Source: Arthrobacter_B citreus (lineage in GTDB: Bacteria > Actinomycetota > Actinomycetes > Actinomycetales > Micrococcaceae). Taken from it: a stretch of 64,000 nt of DNA. A program made the position numbers and the translations under genes. Positions 59,580 to 64,000 of the stretch are shown here, one piece after another; the stretch's first letter is position 1; each line of letters begins with the position of its first letter. The notes below the pieces were generated by a model. That model saw only the letters and a program-made list of their open reading frames with translations, was not told the origin of the DNA and made no database searches. The DNA is taken from assembly GCF_042429235.1 (NCBI RefSeq), contig NZ_JBHMBA010000007.1; one strand, written 5' to 3'.

Positions 59580-60953
59580 TTACTTCGGAGTGCGGATGAG
59601 CTTCTTATTGACGAACTCGTCCATGCCGAAGCGGCCCAGCTCGCGGCCGACGCCGGAGCGCTTAACGCCGCCGAACGGCAGGTCCTCCTGGGTTCCGGAG
59701 ACACCGTTGATCCAGACCATGCCGGATTCCAGACGGTCCGCCACGTCCAGGGCCTTGTCTTCGTCAGTGCTGAAGACGGCGCCGCCCAGTCCGTAGGGCG
59801 AGCTGTTGGCCAGTTCGACGGCTTCATCCGTGCTGGCAACCTTGTAGATCACGGCTGCGGGACCAAAGAGTTCCTCGGAGAAGGCACGCATGTCCTTGGT
59901 GACCCCTGTCAGGACGGTGGGCTGCACGTAAGCGCCGGGGCCGTCCACCAGGCTGCCGCCGGTGTGCAGGGTGGCACCCTTCTCCACTGCGTCCCTGATC
60001 TGTTCGATGAGTCCGTCGGCGGCGGCCTGCGATGACAACGGGCCAAAGCGGGTTCCCTCGTCCAGCGGATCGCCGGGCTGGATCTCCTCCATCTTGGCGG
60101 TGAACTTTTCCACAAAGTCTTCGTAGAGGTCTTCCATGACGATGAACCGCTTGGCGGCGTTGCAGGCCTGCCCTGCGTTGCCCATGCGTCCGGCAACGGC
60201 TGCCTTGACGGTAGCGTCCAGGTCCGCGGAATCAAGGACGATGAACGGATCACTGCCGCCCAGTTCCAGCACGTACTTCTTCAGGTTCCGGCCGGCGACC
60301 TCGGCCACGGCGGAACCGGCGCGCTCAGACCCGGTCAGGGAGACCCCCTGGATGCGCGGGTCGGCGATGATGTCGGCGGCCTGGTCATTGGTGGCGAAGA
60401 CGTTGATGTATGCGGCATGGGGCAGTCCGGCGTCGCGGAAGATCTGTTCCATCGCGAGCGCGGACTGCGGGCAGTTGTTGGCGTGCTTGAGCAGGATGGT
60501 GTTGCCCAGCATCAGGTTGGGACCGGCGAAACGGGCCACCTGGTAGTACGGGTAGTTCCACGGCATGATGCCCAGGATGGCGCCGATCGGTTCCGTGCGC
60601 ACGGTGGCTCCACCGCCGCCCTTGACGGTCAGTTCCTCGTCGGCCATAAAACCGGGGCCTTCGGCGGCGTAGTAGTCATAGATGTTGGCGGACAGGGCGA
60701 CTTCGCCCTTTGCTTCGCGCAGGGGTTTGCCCATTTCGGTGGCGATGAGTGCCGCCAGTTCGTCACTGCGTTCGCGGTAGAGCTCGGCCACCCGCCCGAT
60801 GATCTTGCTGCGGGCTTCCACCGGTGTGCTGCGCCATTGCGCAAACGCTCCGTGCGCTGCGCTGATTGCTTCGCTGATCTCTTGGTCGGTTGCTTCTGCG
60901 AATTCCTGAAGTGTCTCACCGGTTGCGGGGTTCACGGTTTTGTAAGCAGTCAT
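59580..60953 (-). CDS. gabD: NAD(P)-dependent succinate-semialdehyde dehydrogenase
   Basis: This 457-residue aldehyde dehydrogenase begins MTAYKTVNPATGE. The catalytic glutamate lies in VLELGGSDPF and the catalytic cysteine in GNAGQACNAAKRF. The NPATGE start, PFGGVKRSGVG end and length are those of GabD/YneI-type semialdehyde dehydrogenases that oxidise succinate semialdehyde in GABA or related catabolism. The ATG at 60953 was chosen because the extra 30 residues of the longer frame do not match the family. No gabT is nearby. Confidence 0.88.
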   Translation of the reverse strand: MTAYKTVNPATGETLQEFAEATDQEISEAISAAHGAFAQWRSTPVEARSKIIGRVAELYRERSDELAALIATEMGKPLREAKGEVALSANIYDYYAAEGPGFMADEELTVKGGGGATVRTEPIGAILGIMPWNYPYYQVARFAGPNLMLGNTILLKHANNCPQSALAMEQIFRDAGLPHAAYINVFATNDQAADIIADPRIQGVSLTGSERAGSAVAEVAGRNLKKYVLELGGSDPFIVLDSADLDATVKAAVAGRMGNAGQACNAAKRFIVMEDLYEDFVEKFTAKMEEIQPGDPLDEGTRFGPLSSQAAADGLIEQIRDAVEKGATLHTGGSLVDGPGAYVQPTVLTGVTKDMRAFSEELFGPAAVIYKVASTDEAVELANSSPYGLGGAVFSTDEDKALDVADRLESGMVWINGVSGTQEDLPFGGVKRSGVGRELGRFGMDEFVNKKLIRTPK

Positions 60954-61008
60954 GTGCGCCACGCTACCGCCGGACGTGGGCCGGGCGACAAGCCGGTTCG
61001 CTGCCGGC

Positions 61009-61767
61009 TCAAGTTTTCCGCCGCAGCCCCGGGATGCGGCCAAAGCGTGGACGGGGCCAGCCCTGCTGCTCGCGTTTGGGACCGTTCCGGCGGCCGGCAG
61101 CCGAGGACCCTGCCGGGCGCGGGCGGCGGCTCATCCGCACACTCCATTCCCCCGGCGCCGGCAGGCGCCACCCCCGGCGGCGGGCCACAGTACAAAGGAC
61201 AGCAGCGGTCACGATGGCGGCAGCCATGCCCACGTTGGGCAGGCCCAGCCGGTACAGGATGGCCATCTCGACGGCGGCGACCATCGCACCCGTGGCGTAT
61301 AGGGTGTTGCCGCCAAAAATGGCCGGCACCCGGCCCACCACGATGTCCCGGATCATGCCGCCGCCCACTGCGGTGGCGACACCGATCAGGATGGCCGGGA
61401 GCCATTCCAGGCCCACGGTCAAAGCCTTGGATGTTCCGGTGGCGGCCCAGCAGCCCAGGGCCAGAGCATCGATGATGATCAGGAAACGGTTGGCCCATTT
61501 GCCCTTGAGCTCGATCAGGTACGCGATGAACGCTCCGGCAATGGCGGCCATTAGGTATGCGGGGTTGGTCAGGGCCACCGGCGTCCCATCCTGCAGCAGG
61601 GTGTCGCGCAGGACACCGCCGCCCAGGGCTGAGGTCAGCGCCAGGACGAGGAAGCCGACCGGGTCCATGCGCAGCTGCCGGGCCACGGCGCCGCCGAGCA
61701 CGCCGTTGGCCAGCACGCCGGCAAGGTCCACGACGTTGAAGACGGCCTCCGGATCAAAATTCGCCAT
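61009..61767 (-). CDS. TRIC-like / UPF0126 membrane protein
   Basis: This 252-residue protein has about seven membrane helices in two similar halves. Each half carries the family motif GGGxxRD: SALGGGVLRDTLL in the first, and TAVGGGMIRDIVVG in the second. These are the trimeric intracellular cation channel family (bacterial YicG-like), thought to conduct potassium or amino acids. The C-terminal ~50 residues are basic and rich in Arg and Pro. GGGAG precedes the ATG. Confidence 0.9.
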   Translation of the reverse strand: MANFDPEAVFNVVDLAGVLANGVLGGAVARQLRMDPVGFLVLALTSALGGGVLRDTLLQDGTPVALTNPAYLMAAIAGAFIAYLIELKGKWANRFLIIIDALALGCWAATGTSKALTVGLEWLPAILIGVATAVGGGMIRDIVVGRVPAIFGGNTLYATGAMVAAVEMAILYRLGLPNVGMAAAIVTAAVLCTVARRRGWRLPAPGEWSVRMSRRPRPAGSSAAGRRNGPKREQQGWPRPRFGRIPGLRRKT

Positions 61768-61887
61768 GCCGCTCCCGGTGTTAGTTTGCCTGCCCGTGTT
61801 TCAGGCATCCATTCTATCGGCGCGGGATTCGAGCGGCGGCCCGTCTCACCGCTGGTTGCCTGTCTGCCGCTGATTTACCTCGCGCTG

Positions 61888-62328
61888 CTACTTCGCCGTG
61901 AAATGCGCGGCCAGCTTCCCGAGCGTCTGCTCAATGCTGGCCGGGTGGCTGCGGGTAATGCCGATGACCCGGTACATCACGCGGTGGCGCACCTTCCGTG
62001 CATCCCACTGCTCCGTCACCAGGGTGCCGCTGTCGACAGGTTCCAGGAGGTATCGCCACACGTGTCCGCCGGAGTGCCGCCACGCAATGCGGCGGCCCTC
62101 CTCGAACTCGGTCACGGTGTTGCTGATTTTGTAGGGAATGCCCATCTTCATGTCCATGCCAAAACGGGCTCCCGGCGAAAGCCTCGCCGGGCCGTCGGGC
62201 TGGGCCTCGCGCACGGTGCCGGAGCCGTCGATCACGCTGTGCATGGCGGGGCGGGCCAGCAGGTCAAAGACGGCGTCCGGCGATGCGGACACGAGCTGGT
62301 CGCGGGAAATCAGATAGGGACTGTTCAT
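61888..62328 (-). CDS. SRPBCC (START-like) family protein
   Basis: This 146-residue protein has the SRPBCC order: SASPDAVFDLLARPAMHSVIDGSGTV at the start, GMDMKMGIPYKISNTVTEFEEGRRIAWRHSG in the middle, and a C-terminal helix with IEQTLGKLAAHF. It forms a hydrophobic ligand-binding pocket in family members. The ligand is unknown. Translation appears to start at the ATG at 62328 without a strong ribosome binding site. Confidence 0.85.
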   Translation of the reverse strand: MNSPYLISRDQLVSASPDAVFDLLARPAMHSVIDGSGTVREAQPDGPARLSPGARFGMDMKMGIPYKISNTVTEFEEGRRIAWRHSGGHVWRYLLEPVDSGTLVTEQWDARKVRHRVMYRVIGITRSHPASIEQTLGKLAAHFTAK

Positions 62329-62379
62329 GCGCCCAGTCTAGGGGCGCAGGTGGGACTGCAGGCGGTCCCGGCTGACCGG

Positions 62380-63084
62380 CTACGTGGTCCGCTGGTAAAT
62401 CCAGCCTGATCCGTCCCGCACCAGCCGGTGCCGGCGGGACGGGTTGCCGGCCGGGCCGCCGGCGAATCCGACGCCGTCGGGATCCTTGGGGTACTCGGGG
62501 TCGCCCTGCCACACCATGACGGGAGGTTCCCGCCCGGGCAGCCGGCGGGTGGCATAGGTTTCGGGGACGGCTGCCGCCGCGGCCGCCAGCGCCTCGTCAA
62601 CGGTCCGGTGCTCCAGCAGTCCGTGCAGGGTCACCCAGGTGGGCGGCACCAGGTCCATCGTTCCCTCGTGTCCCCGGCGCAGGGCGTCCTGCGGGGTCAG
62701 CCACACGGCGTCGACATGCTCCTCCGGGCTCAACACGACGGTGCCCGCTGGAGCCGCAGTTACGAAGAACTCCGTTTTCCAGCGGCGCGGCGCTTCGGGC
62801 GGCGGAACCCAGCAGGACAAGTGCACCAGCTCCCGCGGGTCCAGCACCAATCCGGTTTCCTCGGCCGTTTCCCGGACGCCGGCACGGCGGGCGGCCGCCA
62901 GCCCGGCGTCGTCGTCGGCTGTTGATTCCGCGGCATCCTGCGGGTCCACCACACCGCCGGGAAACACCCACGCCCCGGCAAAGGCGCCGCGGTGTCCCGG
63001 ACGTTCTAGCAGCAGCACCTGCAAACCGCCGGGGGCGTCCCGCAGCAGCACCACTGTGGCGGCCGTACCGTGCAGCATGGGCAT
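62380..63084 (-). CDS. NUDIX hydrolase
   Basis: This 234-residue protein belongs to the NUDIX superfamily. The Nudix box ends in RETAEETGL with the metal-binding glutamates; the GG of AWVFPGGVVDPQDA precedes it at the expected distance but with an inserted acidic stretch, as in NUDT19-like enzymes. It probably hydrolyses a nucleoside diphosphate linked to another group, perhaps a CoA derivative. Two ATG codons (63084, 63078) are possible. A convergent or overlapping partner is not apparent. Confidence 0.86.
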   Translation of the reverse strand: MPMLHGTAATVVLLRDAPGGLQVLLLERPGHRGAFAGAWVFPGGVVDPQDAAESTADDDAGLAAARRAGVRETAEETGLVLDPRELVHLSCWVPPPEAPRRWKTEFFVTAAPAGTVVLSPEEHVDAVWLTPQDALRRGHEGTMDLVPPTWVTLHGLLEHRTVDEALAAAAAAVPETYATRRLPGREPPVMVWQGDPEYPKDPDGVGFAGGPAGNPSRRHRLVRDGSGWIYQRTT

Positions 63085-63227
63085 CCGTTCGTTCGGGGGT
63101 TCGGGAAACCGGGCTCCGTGGACCTGTCCGGCCCTTAGTGGATGGTAGCTGTTTTACCGACCGGCGGTAGCAGCCGCCATGTCTGCGGACCTACCCTGAT
63201 ACGGCAGCGGAAAGGCGGCGCGCGACG

Positions 63228-63899
63228 ATGGAAAAGTTCGAGTTCAGGAAGGCCTATCCGGAGCTGTACGCGCCAAGGCCCGGTGATTTCTCCGTGGTTC
63301 AGGTGCCCCGCCTGCAATATCTGGCCTATGACGGCCATGGGGATCCCAACACCTCAGCCGAATACGCCCATGCCCTGGACTGCCTGTATCCCACGGCGTA
63401 CACCCTGAAGTTTGCCTCCAAAAATGATCTGGGCCGGGATTTCACCGTTGGCCCGCTCGAGGGGCTGTGGCGGGCCGCCGACATGGATGCCTTCATCCGA
63501 GGCGAGAAGGATTCCTGGGACTGGACCATGCTGGTGGCCCAGCCGGACTGGATCACGGAGGACATGGTGCACGCGGCGGTCAGCGCAGTGCGGAAGAAAA
63601 AGGGACTGTCCGGGCTGGACCGGCTTCGACTGCTGGCCCTCGAGGAAGGTTCCTCCGTGCAGATTCTGCACATTGGAGCCTATGACGCCGAAGGTCCGGT
63701 CCTGGACCGGATGCACCACCAGTGGATGCCCGCCCATGGGCTGGGGTTCAACGGCGACCACCACGAGGTGTATCTCAGCGACCCGCGGCGGACCGCCACC
63801 GAAAAACTGCGGACGGTGCTCCGGCAGCCGGTCCGCCCGCTCGGGCCGCCAGGGCAGCCAGGGCAGCCAGGGCAACCAGATCCTGCCGCTACCGCCTAG
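63228..63899 (+). CDS. GyrI-like small-molecule-binding domain protein
   Basis: This 223-residue protein has the GyrI-like/AraC effector-binding fold with repeated basic and aromatic strands: VVQVPRLQYLAYDGHGDP, TVGPLEGLWRAADM, and SSVQILHIGAYDAEGPVL with YLSDPRR near the end. It is probably a cytosolic hydrolase-like binder of cationic small molecules (the wider family hydrolyses or binds them). The last ~25 residues, GPPGQPGQPGQPDPAATA, are extra and encoded by a 9-base tandem repeat. The stop codon is one base from the start of an IS element. Confidence 0.85.
   Translation: MEKFEFRKAYPELYAPRPGDFSVVQVPRLQYLAYDGHGDPNTSAEYAHALDCLYPTAYTLKFASKNDLGRDFTVGPLEGLWRAADMDAFIRGEKDSWDWTMLVAQPDWITEDMVHAAVSAVRKKKGLSGLDRLRLLALEEGSSVQILHIGAYDAEGPVLDRMHHQWMPAHGLGFNGDHHEVYLSDPRRTATEKLRTVLRQPVRPLGPPGQPGQPGQPDPAATA
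63850..63876. repeat. 9-base tandem repeat, three copies, in the end of the GyrI-like gene
   Basis: CAGGGCAGC at 63850-63858 and 63859-63867, then CAGGGCAAC at 63868-63876, encode part of a Gly-Gln-Pro tail. In-frame repeat number can vary by slippage without a frameshift. Confidence 0.85.
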
Positions 63900-63900
63900 G

Positions 63901-64000
63901 TGTACCCGGCCGTCAGGTTGGTAGCAGTCGGCTGATGGGTGGTTTGCCTCCGAGTGCGCTGTGGTGTCGTTCATTGTTGTAGTGCTCGAGCCATGGTGCA
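63901..64000 (-). mobile_element. End of an IS481-like insertion sequence (continues past the edge)
   Basis: The element starts with TGT at 63901, the usual IS481 terminus, and TGTACCCGGCCGTCAG would be the terminal inverted repeat. A transposase 3' end follows on the minus strand. Only one end is in the window, so the matching repeat and target duplication cannot be checked. Confidence 0.7.
63913..64000 (-). CDS. Transposase, IS481-like (partial, last 28 residues)
   Basis: The minus strand reads EHYNNERHHSALGGKPPIS then RLLPT and a TGA stop at 63913. This is the C-terminal tail after the integrase core (DDE) domain of IS481 and related IS3 transposases, where the YNNERHHSALGG and PPISR words are conserved. 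The rest of the gene lies beyond the right edge. It is too short to tell IS481 from IS3 with certainty. Confidence 0.75.
   Translation of the reverse strand, partial: APWLEHYNNERHHSALGGKPPISRLLPT

Noticed and set aside
1..64000. tRNA, rRNA and CRISPR arrays
   Set aside because: I looked for cloverleaf arms, rRNA-like conserved blocks and regularly spaced repeats and found none. A covariance-model scan would be needed to be certain.

Overview
This window is high-GC DNA with dense, short-spaced genes. The DUF222/HNH endonuclease, bifunctional PutA, DUF6221 and DUF6308 proteins and overall codon use point to an actinobacterium close to Arthrobacter (Micrococcaceae). That placement is inferred from gene families, not from a marker gene. 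I see no rRNA, tRNA or CRISPR array.

Layout. Positions 1-4.8 kb hold a truncated amino-acid permease, a small unknown gene, a DUF222/HNH protein with a leaderless-type promoter, and a three-gene run of exported or membrane proteins. Positions 5.07-13.1 kb hold a type I restriction-modification operon: an unusual HTH/degenerate-methylase/specificity-like protein followed by hsdM, hsdS and hsdR, with an inverted repeat over its likely promoter and a DUF6308 gene downstream. Positions 14.2-25 kb are mixed chromosomal genes: a DoxX-like protein, an M20 amidohydrolase, a two-component system next to a NatAB-like ABC exporter, malQ, small conserved proteins and an SDR lacking the usual catalytic lysine. 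Positions 25-29.6 kb hold putA and a divergent LysR regulator sharing a T-N11-A dyad. Positions 29.7-41.5 kb hold a PRC-barrel/DUF2382 protein, an acyl-CoA ligase, an operon of M20 hydrolase, AbgT-type transporter and ATP-grasp ligase, an SDR, a phosphoribosyltransferase, an SGNH esterase, a DUF308 protein and an ammonium transporter.

Positions 41.5-53.8 kb hold a tightly coupled 11-gene carbohydrate operon on the minus strand: DeoR regulator, rhamnulokinase, a first sugar ABC importer with two permeases, class II aldolase, ketose 3-epimerase and a second sugar ABC importer. Import, C3 epimerisation, phosphorylation and aldol cleavage would form one route for a rare ketose or deoxy-ketose; no aldose isomerase is present.

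Positions 53.9-64 kb hold a pyruvate-oxidase-like enzyme, a RibD/DHFR-like protein, an RsbQ-like alpha/beta hydrolase coupled to a soluble PAS-PAS histidine kinase, GtrA, a semialdehyde dehydrogenase, a TRIC channel, an SRPBCC protein, a NUDIX hydrolase, a GyrI-like protein, and at the right edge the end of an IS481-like element.

The two systems most worth attention are the RsbQ-hydrolase/PAS-kinase pair (in Bacillus RsbQ works with the phosphatase RsbP instead) and the extra HTH/dead-methylase/TRD gene heading the type I restriction operon.
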